DNA of 64,000 nucleotides from Streptomyces sp. Je 1-332 (GTDB lineage: Bacteria > Actinomycetota > Actinomycetes > Streptomycetales > Streptomycetaceae): assembly GCF_040730185.1 (NCBI RefSeq), contig NZ_CP160402.1, positions 310,001 through 374,000 on the forward strand, in the 5' to 3' direction. The translations under genes were made by a program, and so were the position numbers. Shown in pieces: positions 43,840 through 52,883 of this stretch. The notes beneath the pieces were generated by a model. It did not search any database. It was not told the DNA's origin and saw nothing but the letters and a program-made list of their open reading frames with translations. How positions within the stretch are numbered: position 1 is the first letter of the stretch; every line of letters starts with the position of its first letter.

Positions 43840-43999
43840 GCGCGGAACCCTACGTGGAGGGCGGGGCGGGGGGTGTGGGTGTACTACCGCGTCGAGCCGT
43901 CCGTGGTGGCCGCGTTGGGGCAGATGCTGCGTCAGGGCGCCGCGCCAAGGCCTGGGCCTTCCGGGCCGTAGCCGAGCTCACGAGTGCGCTCGGGGCGGC

Positions 44000-44770
44000 T
44001 CACCGATACACCTCAGTGGGGTGCGAGCGGCCCACATCGCGGACGAGCTCCAGTCCGAGTACGCGGTCCAGGTGGGCGAACGTCTCGAACTTGGCGCCGC
44101 CCGGTACGTCCACGGCCGACTCCAGGTCGCCGAGCAGTTGCAGGACGGCCGGAGTGTCGAGACCGTTCTCCAGGGCGGTACGGGCCCTTTCCACGAAGGC
44201 GGTGGGCATCGCCTTGGACGGCTCATCGGCCCACGTCGCCACGGCCTTGCGCCAAATGGCCAGCTTCGCTCCGGCGGCGTCCACGGCTTCCGCGGAGACG
44301 TCGACGGGTTCGTGGTGCGGATGGCCGAGGAGGAGCAGCCGCAGGGCGAGACCGTCCAGGTCCACGCCTCCCTCGGTGGTGACTTCGCCGACGTGGAGCG
44401 ACAGGCCGCCCGCGGCTTCGTACGTGCGGCTGGTGAAGTGAACGGCCGGCGGGCCGCCCAAAGCTTCGGTGATCTCTTCGACGGTGCCATGGGCATCGGC
44501 CGGACGGATACCGGTGGCGTCGGCCGACGCCACCGGCGGGCAGGTCCACCCGATGAGGACGGTCCGGCCGCGCAGTTCGACGATGCGGCACAGGACGTCA
44601 GCGACGAGGAGCACGCGCAGACCGGTCAGGGCGTCCGGGTCGTCGTCCGGGGCGCCGGAGGGATCGGAGGTGTCGGAGGTGTCGGGGACGCCGAGGGCGT
44701 CGGCCGAGGGCGCGTGGGCGCACATCCGCAGCGGTCCGAACCCGGACAGATCATCGACGATGCTCAGCAC
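44000..44770 (-). CDS. Cysteinyl-tRNA synthetase-like protein of unknown function
   Basis: The 256-residue protein resembles a family of actinomycete proteins related in layout to class I CysRS. The C-terminal half reads AIWRKAVATWADEPSKAM, then TALENGLDTPAVLQLLGDLE and FETFAHLDRVLGLEL, like the helical bundle and FLGLDL-type ending of CysRS. The N-terminal Rossmann part is degenerate and shows no HIGH or KMSKS motif and no zinc cysteines, so aminoacylation is unlikely. GTG 44770 fits the family start; a DTSDTSD stretch comes from a short repeat. A strong terminator lies between it and the upstream unit. Confidence 0.7.
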   Translation of the reverse strand: MLSIVDDLSGFGPLRMCAHAPSADALGVPDTSDTSDPSGAPDDDPDALTGLRVLLVADVLCRIVELRGRTVLIGWTCPPVASADATGIRPADAHGTVEEITEALGGPPAVHFTSRTYEAAGGLSLHVGEVTTEGGVDLDGLALRLLLLGHPHHEPVDVSAEAVDAAGAKLAIWRKAVATWADEPSKAMPTAFVERARTALENGLDTPAVLQLLGDLESAVDVPGGAKFETFAHLDRVLGLELVRDVGRSHPTEVYR

Positions 44771-44811
44771 ACCACAGAGACTAGGCGTACCGCTCCTCGA
44801 TGGCACCCGCC

Positions 44812-44859
44812 GGGAGCGGCGGGGAGGGTGTCGGTTTCCCCACCCTCCCCGCCGCTCCC
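44812..44859. terminator. 19-bp stem terminator
   Basis: Positions 44812-44830 pair exactly with 44841-44859 around a 10-base loop. It ends the minus-strand unit of the cation efflux gene and the small ORF, just before the CysRS-like gene. Confidence 0.85.
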
Positions 44860-44878
44860 GTTCCAGTTCCGCGCTCCG

Positions 44879-45122
44879 TCAGGCCGGTCCGACCGCGCCC
44901 GTGCAGGCCTCGCCCGGCTCGGGCGTCTGCTCCCCCTGGACGTGCTTGTGGACGCACTTGCCCGGGAACCGCTCGTCCCCGCGGGCCCGATGCCTTGTCG
45001 CGCTCCGGCGGGGCGGGGGTGGCCCACCAGGCCATGCCCATGCCTGCCCACCCCCGAGCTCCGCGCCGCATCCCGGCCGCTGCGGGGAGCCCGCACGATC
45101 GACCTCGCCCTCTTCCTCGTCC

Positions 45123-45142
<20 letters not shown>
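44879..45142 (-). CDS. Possible small protein downstream of the cation efflux gene
   Basis: An 87-codon frame starts at ATG 45142, overlapping the end of the efflux gene by 20 bases, and stops just before the terminator. The C-terminal part (FPGKCVHKHVQGEQTPEPGE, then CTG) looks protein-like, with two Cys and two His that could hold metal. The middle is low complexity. A competing frame at 44781-45071 is Pro/Arg-rich and looks like a shadow. I cannot assign a family. Confidence 0.4.
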
Positions 45143-46220
<1,078 letters not shown>

Positions 46221-46280
46221 CGGTGCCGCCTTCCGACTCGGGACGGAGAGTGGACACCACCAGGCGCCCGCGCCCATTAT

Positions 46281-46296
46281 GTGCGTATGAGCGCAC
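46281..46296. promoter_or_regulatory. Probable ArsR operator
   Basis: GTGCG and CGCAC flank TATGAG, overlapping the ArsR start codon at 46287. It lies in the divergent promoter region with the cation efflux gene. Confidence 0.45.
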
Positions 46297-46682
46297 GCAT
46301 GCACCTATCACCTGCGCAAGACGCACAGGACGCACAGGACGCACAAGACACGCAGGCAGCGCACCCGCAAGACCCCGGCGCCGAGCACTTCGCCCACGCC
46401 GCCGAGGTTCTCGGCCTCCTCGCCGACCGCACCCGCCTCGCCCTGCTGCACACCCTCGGCAAGGGCGAGGCCGACGTCATGACGCTGACCGCCGTGTGCG
46501 GCGCGGCTCGACCGGCGGTCAGTCAGCACCTGGCCAAACTCCGCCTCGCCGGTCTCGTCTCCGTACGCAGGGAAGGGCGACGCATGATCTACGGCCCGCC
46601 CGACGGGCATCTGCGCCGTGTGGTCGACGAGATCCTGAACCTCGCCGACCACCACCTCAGCGGCGCGGAAACGCACAACTGA
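46287..46682 (+). CDS. ArsR-family metal-responsive regulator
   Basis: The 131-residue winged-helix protein has the ArsR/SmtB core AEVLGLLADRTRLALLHTLG, then TLTAVCGAARPAVSQHLAKL and RREGRRMIYGPPDGHLRRVV. Histidines near the C-terminus (DHHLSGAETH) with Asp residues could form the alpha-5 zinc site of the SmtB/CzrA group. The recognition helix contains one Cys (TAVCG). The N-terminus has a short AQD repeat. Being divergent from the CDF efflux gene, it is very likely its metal-sensing repressor. Confidence 0.9.
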   Translation: MSARMHLSPAQDAQDAQDAQDTQAAHPQDPGAEHFAHAAEVLGLLADRTRLALLHTLGKGEADVMTLTAVCGAARPAVSQHLAKLRLAGLVSVRREGRRMIYGPPDGHLRRVVDEILNLADHHLSGAETHN

Positions 46683-46695
46683 GCTTTCCTCAGGC

Positions 46696-48102
46696 CTAGT
46701 TGCGTTTGCCACGCCGGTGAGCGATCTCCCCCAGCACGATGTCCACGGCGAGGAAGGCCGCCAGCGGGATGCCGAGCAGCGGCACGAAGTAGCCGAGCAC
46801 GGCGACGGCCGCCATCAACGGGACCAGGACGTACGCCGGAACGTGACTCCAAGCGCCGCGCGGCAGCGGACGCCCGAAGGAACCGCCGCGCCCGCGCTGC
46901 CACCACATGCGGTACCCCCACACGATCATCAGGATCAGGCAGAGGGCGAGGGCGACGAGCGCTATCTGGTTGGCCAACCCGAACAGGGTGCCGGTGTGCG
47001 CGTCGATACCCCAGCGGGTCAGCTTGGCGAGCACGGGATAGTCGGCGAACCGCAGCACTTCGGTGACCTCACCGCTCGCCGGATCGACGGCGACGGAGTC
47101 CTGCTTCTCGGGCCAGCTGCGCTGGATCTGCCGGACGACGTACGCGGACGACGCGTCGGCGGGCGGTACGACCTCCACCGGGTTGGAGAGGCCCTCGGCA
47201 CGGGCCGCCTTCAGGACGGCATCGAGGCCGGCGTCATCGCCGCCGGTGGCACCGCCCGATCCCGATCCGCCGTGGCCCGCGTGCTCTCCGCCGCCCGCCG
47301 CGGACGCCGTCAGCGCCGGTGTCGTCTGCCCGATGGCCTCCCGTAGGTCGCTGACGCTCTGACCCGCGTACGCCGACCAGGTCAGGCCCGTGGCCGACAG
47401 GAAGATCAGCCCCAGAGCGGCCCACACGCCCACCGTGCCGTGCAGCGAGAGCGTGCGCCGGCGGCCCGTCGCCCCGCGCAGCTTGCGCTGGGAGCGGCGG
47501 CGTCCGAACCACAGCACCAGGCCGCCGCCCGCGATCACCCACAGCCAACTGGCGGCGAGCTCGCTGTAGAGGCGGCCGGTCTCGCCCAGGTGCAGATCGC
47601 GGTGGAGTTCGTCGATCCAAGTGCGCAGCGGCAGTGCGCCGGTGGAACCGTACTGCTCCAGGGCGCCCCGCACTTCGCCGTTGTAGGGGTTCACGAACAC
47701 GGCGAGCGTGTGGTCGGCTTCCACACCCGGCGCTCCGGACAGCAGCACGCGGGTCGTCGCGCCCTCCTCCGGTGAGGGCCGCACCGCGCTGACGGTGCCC
47801 TCGGGGTGCGCCTTGCGTGCGGCGGCCACCTGCTGCGAGATCGGCAGCTCGATCTTGTTCTCGCCGACGGGGACGCGCAGTTCGTGGGAGTACACGATCT
47901 TCTCCGCCTGGTACGAGCAGGCGTACAGAAGTCCCGTGGTGGCGGCGACGAGCAGGAAGGGTGCGATGAGCACCCCGGCATAGAAGTGCAGTCGCAGCAC
48001 CAGCGGACGCAGCGACGCCCATCCGGACCGTCCTGCGGAGGGCGGCGCCCCCTGGGTCTCCTGCCCGTCGTCCGGGGCGAGGAGTGTGGGTTCGGCGGAC
48101 AT
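46696..48102 (-). CDS. PepSY-associated transmembrane protein
   Basis: The 468-residue protein has the four-helix PepSY_TM layout. The first helix is at about 32-55 (LHFYAGVLIAPFLLVAATTG). A PepSY-like external region follows (ISQQVAAARKAHPEGTVSAV), then two further helices with GGLVLWFGRR and WAALGLIFLSATGLTWSAYA. The last helices include LALCLILMIVWGYRMWW. An AGGGEHAGHGGSGSG stretch is in the outer loop. Family members act as haem-binding reductases for iron or are linked to siderophore and copper handling. It converges on ArsR with a 13-base gap; a metal link is possible but not shown. Confidence 0.87.
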   Translation of the reverse strand: MSAEPTLLAPDDGQETQGAPPSAGRSGWASLRPLVLRLHFYAGVLIAPFLLVAATTGLLYACSYQAEKIVYSHELRVPVGENKIELPISQQVAAARKAHPEGTVSAVRPSPEEGATTRVLLSGAPGVEADHTLAVFVNPYNGEVRGALEQYGSTGALPLRTWIDELHRDLHLGETGRLYSELAASWLWVIAGGGLVLWFGRRRSQRKLRGATGRRRTLSLHGTVGVWAALGLIFLSATGLTWSAYAGQSVSDLREAIGQTTPALTASAAGGGEHAGHGGSGSGGATGGDDAGLDAVLKAARAEGLSNPVEVVPPADASSAYVVRQIQRSWPEKQDSVAVDPASGEVTEVLRFADYPVLAKLTRWGIDAHTGTLFGLANQIALVALALCLILMIVWGYRMWWQRGRGGSFGRPLPRGAWSHVPAYVLVPLMAAVAVLGYFVPLLGIPLAAFLAVDIVLGEIAHRRGKRN

Positions 48103-48454
48103 CAGCTGCTCTCCTGGATCAAGGGTGGTGCGGATCGGCCGTACCGGGCCGGTGCAGGAGTCGGTCGGAGAGCCGGAAAAGTTCCCGACGGCCGGCGCGA
48201 GCTACGTGAGGGCATGTACGCGAGACACGCATCCGCCGGGCAGAGCCACGAGCTGTGCGTCCGGCACGCTCCACAGCACGAGCACTGCCGTCTGCTCCGA
48301 GGCCACGAACAGGGGGGTGTCCGGCTGCCTTGAGGTCATGCGGATCCCGCGGGCCTAACTCACCGGGCCGGAGCCCCGGGCCTGGCACGCCGGGCCGGAG
48401 CCCCGGTCGCCCGCGCCGTTCGCTCCGTGGCCTGCGATCCGGCAAACTGCCCGG
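48103..48454. other. Intergenic region with a 17-bp direct repeat
   Basis: No convincing gene is visible in these 352 bases. CCGGGCCGGAGCCCCGG occurs at 48363-48379 and 48390-48406. Each copy can itself fold, so this may act as a tandem transcription barrier or protein site. Confidence 0.5.
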
Positions 48455-48733
48455 ATGGACTATGAGTTCTGGAACGACATCCACTCCCGCGGCGGCATCC
48501 CCGCGGTCAAGAACGCACTGGAGGAGCTGGCCGAGCGCGGGTCTCCCGAGGACGTCGACTCCGCGATGGACCTGGCCTGCCGGGTCATCGAGGACGACAC
48601 CGCGCGGCTCCAGGCCCGCGCGGATCAGGCCGAGGCCAGGCTGCGGATGCTGACCGACGAGGCGCGCGAGGTGGAGCGGCAGGTCGACGCGCACGCCGAG
48701 GCCGAGGGCGTCGCGCGCGCCCCCGAGGCCTGA
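48455..48733 (+). CDS. Small helical protein of unknown function
   Basis: The 92-residue protein (MDYEFWNDIHSRGGIPAVKN at the start) is acidic. Its second half is a probable coiled coil (RVIEDDTARLQARADQAEAR through REVERQVDAHAEAEG). ATG 48455 follows a CCCGG-rich leader with no strong ribosome site. Amino-acid composition and third-position GC support coding. I know no named domain. Confidence 0.6.
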   Translation: MDYEFWNDIHSRGGIPAVKNALEELAERGSPEDVDSAMDLACRVIEDDTARLQARADQAEARLRMLTDEAREVERQVDAHAEAEGVARAPEA

Positions 48734-48797
48734 CCCACAGCAGGGTCAGGCCTGTCAGACCGGCTGAACCGGTCAGGCAAACCGGTTGATCCGTACG

Positions 48798-49214
48798 TCA
48801 GCTCACGGTCACCGAGACGATCGGCGAGACGGTGGTGCCGCTGGCCACGCGCAGTTCGTTCTTGCCCTTGATGCCGAGCTTGACCCGCAGGCCGTAGCTC
48901 CCGGACGAGTTGGTGACCGTAGTAGCGGGCAGTGCCTTCCACGCGTCGCCCTGCTTCTGCTGCAGGGTCACCTTGCTGCCGGCCTTCAGCCCGGTGGCCT
49001 TGCCCGTGAGGCGCAGCTCCTGCCACGCCCGGACCTGGGTGACGGACGCCTTCGCCGTGAGCGTGGCCGCCACGGGCTCGGCCGCGGCCGGCGCGGGCTG
49101 GGGCTCGGGGCCTGACCCGGCGGCGAGCGCGGCGGTGGCGGGAATCAACAGGACCGATCCGACGAGCGCGGAGACGGCGGTGGTGCGCAGCAGGCTACGA
49201 CGGTTGTTTCGCAT
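48798..49214 (-). CDS. Small secreted Ig-like protein
   Basis: The 138-residue product has a basic signal peptide (RNNRRSLLRTTAVSALVGSV) cleaved near ALAAG (about residue 32). A Pro/Ala-rich linker follows, then one beta-sandwich domain (WQELRLTGKATGLKAGSKVT, then SYGLRVKLGIKGKNELRVAS). The pattern resembles single Ig-like or cell-surface adhesion modules found in secreted Streptomyces proteins. There is no anchor. Its role is unknown. Confidence 0.68.
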   Translation of the reverse strand: MRNNRRSLLRTTAVSALVGSVLLIPATAALAAGSGPEPQPAPAAAEPVAATLTAKASVTQVRAWQELRLTGKATGLKAGSKVTLQQKQGDAWKALPATTVTNSSGSYGLRVKLGIKGKNELRVASGTTVSPIVSVTVS

Positions 49215-49419
49215 GACGGCAGTGATCCCCTTGGGTGTTGGTCGGTGCGCGTGCCTCGCCGCGTGACGAGTCGCGCAATGACGAACATAAACGTATGCAC
49301 CCGGCATTGCGATCACCCGGAAGGGGCGTAACCGAAACCGGCAAAGGGGGACGCAGTAACCGCAACTACCCGCGCCGTGCCCTGCGTTGCGGACGGGTCA
49401 GCGGCGGGTCGGCAGGGGG

Positions 49420-50049
49420 TCAGCGTCGGGTCAGGTAGGCGTGGGTCGCCGCCGCGGAACTCACCAGCTCGGTCACCTGGTAGCCGTCGATCCCCTCGGC
49501 CACGTTGTCGAGCAGCCGCTCGCCCCTGCCGACGAGGAGCGGGACGACGACCAGGTGCAGATCGTCGATCAGCCGCGCGCGCAGATACTGCTGCACGGTG
49601 GCCGAACCCCCTCCGATCCGTACGTCCCGGCCGCCGGCTGCTTCGAAGGCGCGCGCGAGGACCGTCTCGACGGGTTCGTCGGTGAAATGGAAGGTGGTTC
49701 CGCCCTCCATCGGGATCGAGGGCCGTACGTGGTGGGTGTGCACGAACACGTCGTGGTGGTAGGGCGGATTCTCTCCCCACCAGCCCTTCCAGGACTCGTC
49801 CTGCCACGGTCCGCGCTGCGGCCCGAACATGTTGCGGCCCATGATGGTGGCGCCGATGTTCTCCTCGCTGCGCTCGATGCAGTCGACGTCGATCCCCGTC
49901 CTGCCCTCGGCGCGGTCGCGCATCGCGGCGATCATCCAGTCGTGCAGCCCCTCGATGTTGTCCCCGAAGGGTTCGTCGAGGCGCTGGTGGGGTCCCGCAG
50001 CGAAGCCGTCCAGCGAGACGGTGATGTTGTGTACGCGCACCTTCGGCAT
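49420..50049 (-). CDS. RibD/dihydrofolate reductase-like protein
   Basis: The 209-residue protein has the RibD C-terminal/DHFR-like fold: VRVHNITVSLDGFAAGPHQR at the start, IMGRNMFG in the middle, and RDVRIGGGSATVQQYLRARL near the end, where the glycine-rich loop binds NADPH. The family reduces small heterocycles; the substrate is unknown. It lies 31 bases downstream of the flavoprotein gene on the same strand, so an operon is likely. Confidence 0.88.
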   Translation of the reverse strand: MPKVRVHNITVSLDGFAAGPHQRLDEPFGDNIEGLHDWMIAAMRDRAEGRTGIDVDCIERSEENIGATIMGRNMFGPQRGPWQDESWKGWWGENPPYHHDVFVHTHHVRPSIPMEGGTTFHFTDEPVETVLARAFEAAGGRDVRIGGGSATVQQYLRARLIDDLHLVVVPLLVGRGERLLDNVAEGIDGYQVTELVSSAAATHAYLTRR

Positions 50050-50080
50050 GACGTTCTCCTCCTCGGTGGTCCTGCTCTCA

Positions 50081-51196
50081 TCATCGCGTCGAACGAGCCA
50101 CAGCGGACTCGAGCCCGTGCCGCCGCTCCCCCAGAACCCGCCGGCAGTTGGCGGCCTCGGACGCTGGGCCGAAGACCTCTTGAGCACGCCGATCGGCCAC
50201 CGCCGCCGCGGTGTCGGCGGTCACGAGGTCGGAGTTGATCGCTGTCGCGGCCGTCATGCCGGAGGCCGCGGACACCATGACTCCGGCCATGAGGTCGGTG
50301 ACATTGCCCGCGACCCATACCCCCGCCACGCCGGTGAATCCGGTCGCGTCCGACTCCACGTAACTCCCGACGCCCATCGGGTGGTTGACGCTCTCGAGGC
50401 CAAGTCCCGAGAGCGCCGCGCCGCGTGCCTCGAACCGGGGCGCCACGGCGAGAGCCCGCACCGGCACGCGTCGGCCCGAGGCAAGACGTACGCCGGAGAG
50501 CCGGTCGCCCTCGACGTCGAGTCCGGCCACCTCGCCGTCGACCACGGCGATTCCCCGGGCGGCAAGCTGCTCCCACTGCTCGTCGGTCAGCTCTTCCGAC
50601 TTGTGCAGGAACAGGGTCACATCGCCCGACCACTGGCGGAACAACAGCGCCTGGTGCGTCGCCTTCGGGCCGGTCGCCAGGACGCCGATCGGCTCGTCGC
50701 GTACCTCCCAGCCGTGGCAGTAGGGGCAGTGCAGGACGTCGCGGCCCCACCGCTCGCGTACGCCGGCGACATCGGGAAGCCCGTCGACGAGCCCCGTGGT
50801 CACCAGCAGGCGCCGCGCCATGTGGCTCCGCCCGCCGGCGGTCTCCACGACGAAGCGCTCGCCGACCCGGCGGGCACCGGTCACCACGTCCGATTCGATG
50901 AGCCCGCCGTAGCCGACGACCTCGTCGCGGCCGATCCGCAGGAGTTCGCCCGGCGCGAGGCCCTCCCGGGAAAGGAACCCGTGCACGCCGTCCGCGGGAG
51001 CGTTGCGCGGCTCGCCGGAGTCCACCACCAGCACGGAACGCCTGGCGCGCGCCAGGGTCAGCGCCGCCGACAGACCGGCCGCACCACCCCCGACCACCAG
51101 CACATCCACCTCTACGCCTGCTTCTGCTCCCGCTCCTGCCCTTGCTTCTGCTTGTGCTTCTGCTGCTACCGCGTCTCGTTCGCTCATCTCAGTCAT
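50081..51196 (-). CDS. Thioredoxin reductase-like FAD-dependent oxidoreductase
   Basis: The 371-residue flavoprotein has the FAD motif DVLVVGGGAAGLSAALTLAR (about 31-50). The redox motif C-P-Y-C is in LHCPYCHGWEVRD, and a second FAD segment is in GVAGVWVAGNVTDLMAG. These match the thioredoxin reductase/dithiol oxidase group, which includes GliT- and HlmI-type enzymes that form disulfides in natural products. The NADPH motif is weak (GVLATGPKATHQAL in place of GxGxxA), so it could be an oxygen-dependent dithiol oxidase. The N-terminus is low complexity (AEAQAEARAGAGAEAG), from a trinucleotide-rich repeat at 51118-51170. Start ATG 51196. Confidence 0.85.
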   Translation of the reverse strand: MTEMSERDAVAAEAQAEARAGAGAEAGVEVDVLVVGGGAAGLSAALTLARARRSVLVVDSGEPRNAPADGVHGFLSREGLAPGELLRIGRDEVVGYGGLIESDVVTGARRVGERFVVETAGGRSHMARRLLVTTGLVDGLPDVAGVRERWGRDVLHCPYCHGWEVRDEPIGVLATGPKATHQALLFRQWSGDVTLFLHKSEELTDEQWEQLAARGIAVVDGEVAGLDVEGDRLSGVRLASGRRVPVRALAVAPRFEARGAALSGLGLESVNHPMGVGSYVESDATGFTGVAGVWVAGNVTDLMAGVMVSAASGMTAATAINSDLVTADTAAAVADRRAQEVFGPASEAANCRRVLGERRHGLESAVARSTR

Positions 51197-51255
51197 GCCG
51201 ACACCGTGCGCCGACACGAGCAGAACGGCAAGCTCAGTTGCTGCTTCGGCAAGTA

Positions 51256-51810
51256 TCAAGCGAGGACGGCGGCGGCAGTGATGCGCCCGACTGCCTGGCG
51301 CGTCAGCTCGCGCCCGTGCGGTGCGCCGTCCAGCGCCCGGTGCAGGGTGAGCCCCTCGATGAGCGCGTCGAGCTGACGGGCGGTGTCCGGATCGAAGTGC
51401 CGCTCCAGGAGGCGCCGACTGTGGCCCATCCACGCGTGGGTCAGCTCTCGGTACTCCGGGCGCCGAGCGGCGAGCGTGTAGAGCTCCTGCGTGAGGACCA
51501 GGTCCCGCCGGGGCCCTTCCGAGAGGGCGTGGATGAGGTCGGTGACCGCCTCCCGGGCCTGGTCCGGTTCGCCGGCATGTTCCAGGTGCTGCTCGAAGAC
51601 CGCCACGATGTGCTCGGCGAAGAGCGTGAAGGCTTCACGGAGCAGGTGATCGATGCCGGTGAAGTGGTACGTCATCGAGCCGAGCGGCACGGTGGCCCGT
51701 GCGGCGACCTTGCGGTGGGAGACACCGGCGACGCCTTCCTCGGCGATCTGGTCGAGGGTCGCGGCGAGGATGCGCTCGCGCCGCTGGGGGTCCGCGTGTC
51801 CGGTGGCCAT
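51256..51810 (-). CDS. TetR-family transcriptional regulator
   Basis: The 184-residue protein has a TetR DNA-binding domain (RRERILAATLDQIAEEGVAG, then KVAARATVPLGSMTYHFTGI) and a TetR_C-type ligand domain. It starts 12 bases after the acetyltransferase gene on the same strand, so the two form an operon. The twin GTACGAnCGTAC palindromes upstream of that operon are its probable binding sites. Confidence 0.9.
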   Translation of the reverse strand: MATGHADPQRRERILAATLDQIAEEGVAGVSHRKVAARATVPLGSMTYHFTGIDHLLREAFTLFAEHIVAVFEQHLEHAGEPDQAREAVTDLIHALSEGPRRDLVLTQELYTLAARRPEYRELTHAWMGHSRRLLERHFDPDTARQLDALIEGLTLHRALDGAPHGRELTRQAVGRITAAAVLA

Positions 51811-51822
51811 GGCGACGGGGCC

Positions 51823-52404
51823 CTAGAGGCTGCGGACCGGTCGCGCGGGGTTCCCCACGGCGACCACGTCGGCGGGTACGTCCTTCGTGACCACCGCACC
51901 GGCACCGATGACGCTGTTGTTCCCGATCGTCACACCGGGGCAGACGATGACACCGCCGCCGAGCCAGACGTTGTCCCCGATGGCGATGGGGAGCGCGGCC
52001 TCCAGCTTGTCGCGCCGGAGCTGCGGCTCCACCGGGTGGGTGGGGGTGAGGAGTTGGACGTTGGGGCCGATCTGACAGTCCTCGCCGATGGTGATGCGGG
52101 CGACGTCCAGCGCGGTCAGGTGGTAGTTGACGAAGGTGCCGGCGCCGATGGTGATGTTGCTGCCGTAGTCGACGTACAGCGGCGGGCGTACCTCTACCCC
52201 CTCACCGACCGAGGCGAGCAGTTCGGCTAGCACCTCCTGGGCTTCGCCCGATTCCTCCAGGAAGACGGACTGGTAGCGAGCGGCGAGCCGCATGGCGCGG
52301 TGTTGCCTGCGAGCGATCTCCGGGTCATCGGCGATGTAGAGGTCGCCTGCGAGCATGCGCTCCAGGTTGGTGCGCGGGTCGTCGGCAAAGTGGTCGGTCG
52401 GCAT
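51823..52404 (-). CDS. Maltose/galactoside O-acetyltransferase (hexapeptide repeat)
   Basis: The 193-residue protein is a left-handed beta-helix acetyltransferase of the NodL/LacA/Maa group, using acetyl-CoA to acetylate sugars. The Mac domain comes first (RTNLERMLAGDLYIADDPEI), then hexapeptide repeats (NITIGAGTFVNYHLTALDVA). The catalytic region LLTPTHPVEPQLRR contains the His, and the C-terminal NSVIGAGAVVTKDVPAD is typical. Start ATG 52404. Twin palindromes overlap its promoter and it is followed by a TetR gene. Confidence 0.9.
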   Translation of the reverse strand: MPTDHFADDPRTNLERMLAGDLYIADDPEIARRQHRAMRLAARYQSVFLEESGEAQEVLAELLASVGEGVEVRPPLYVDYGSNITIGAGTFVNYHLTALDVARITIGEDCQIGPNVQLLTPTHPVEPQLRRDKLEAALPIAIGDNVWLGGGVIVCPGVTIGNNSVIGAGAVVTKDVPADVVAVGNPARPVRSL

Positions 52405-52406
52405 GC

Positions 52407-52418
52407 GTACGATCGTAC
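52407..52418. promoter_or_regulatory. Operator palindrome 1 upstream of the acetyltransferase-TetR operon
   Basis: GTACGATCGTAC is a perfect 12-bp palindrome, three bases upstream of the start codon. Its partner lies 22 bp away, two helical turns centre to centre. Confidence 0.7.
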
Positions 52419-52428
52419 ACTCCAGAAG

Positions 52429-52440
52429 GTACGAACGTAC
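52429..52440. promoter_or_regulatory. Operator palindrome 2 upstream of the acetyltransferase-TetR operon
   Basis: GTACGAACGTAC differs from site 1 by one base. The pair is suited to cooperative binding of the TetR protein encoded in the operon. Confidence 0.7.
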
Positions 52441-52665
52441 GCTCCGCCTCCGAGGCAGCAGCAGGGCACCCGCGCGCCCGCGAACCGGCCTTGGCGGTGT
52501 ACTCGAACTCCGAAGCGACAGCTGGCCTTCGCGGGCGGCTTGATCGGGTTCTGCGGCTGGACCTTCTGGATGCGTCGCCGTTCCCTCGCCCACTGCCGCT
52601 GCCTCCGCTCCGCCTTGCAGAGCTGGAGCCGCCAAAAAACGCGTGCGGTCAAAATCTGCGCGCGT

Positions 52666-52671
52666 TATCGT
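52666..52671 (+). promoter_or_regulatory. Probable -10 box for a leaderless leader-peptide transcript
   Basis: TATCGT fits TANNNT and lies seven bases before ATG 52679, so the mRNA may begin at the leader ORF. No good -35 box is seen. The upstream bases 52441-52660 show no gene; an open frame there is Arg/Ser-rich shadow sequence. Confidence 0.45.
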
Positions 52672-52678
52672 CGGCCTT

Positions 52679-52747
52679 ATGAACGTCACCGGCCTGTACT
52701 CCACCGCGACCGCGCGAGCGCCCAGCTCGCCGGTTGCCGCCGCCTGA
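52679..52747 (+). CDS. Ala-rich leader peptide (22 residues)
   Basis: ATG 52679 opens a 22-codon ORF beginning MNVTGLYSTATARAP and ending SSPVAAA before TGA at 52745. Alanine occupies codons 10, 12, 14 (all GCG) and 20-22 (all GCC), six of 22. It lies between a -10-like box and an intrinsic terminator, upstream of an alanyl-tRNA synthetase homologue. Leader peptides rich in the regulatory amino acid are the mark of attenuation in trp, leu and ilv operons; use of this one for alanine is inference. Confidence 0.7.
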   Translation: MNVTGLYSTATARAPSSPVAAA

Positions 52748-52763
52748 CGTATTTCCCCTTTTC

Positions 52764-52796
52764 CACCGGCGACCGGACACGGTCCGCCGGTGTTTT
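52764..52796 (+). terminator. Intrinsic terminator (attenuator) before the AlaRS-like gene
   Basis: CACCGGCGACCG pairs with CGGT-C-CGCCGGTG (one bulged C) around a GACA loop, followed directly by TTTT. U-tracts are rare in this genome, so this is a strong terminator call. The left arm ACCGGCGA (52765-52772) can instead pair with TCGCCGGT (52727-52734) in the leader ORF, which would act as an antiterminator. Confidence 0.78.
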
Positions 52797-52883
52797 GTGG
52801 TCTCCGCGGTCTTCCCGCCCCGACTCCCCTGCGCGGACCTCTCGTCCGGTGCCTCCCCGCTGTGATCGCGAAGGAGCCACCCC

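Noticed and set aside
43872..43971. Short frame reading VWVYYRVEPSVVAALGQMLR between the phosphatase and CysRS-like genes
   Set aside because: It resembles the tail of an ArsR- or DUF4936-like protein but is only about 33 codons, without a ribosome site or full domain; probably a decayed fragment or chance.
44781..45071. Minus-strand Pro/Arg-rich ORF of 96 codons
   Set aside because: It runs through the 19-bp terminator stem and lacks domain character; the frame at 44879-45142 is a better candidate.
48119..48694. Minus-strand 191-codon ORF in the 48.1-48.7 kb gap
   Set aside because: It is largely the antisense of the small helical protein gene and of the GC-rich direct repeats, with no domain.
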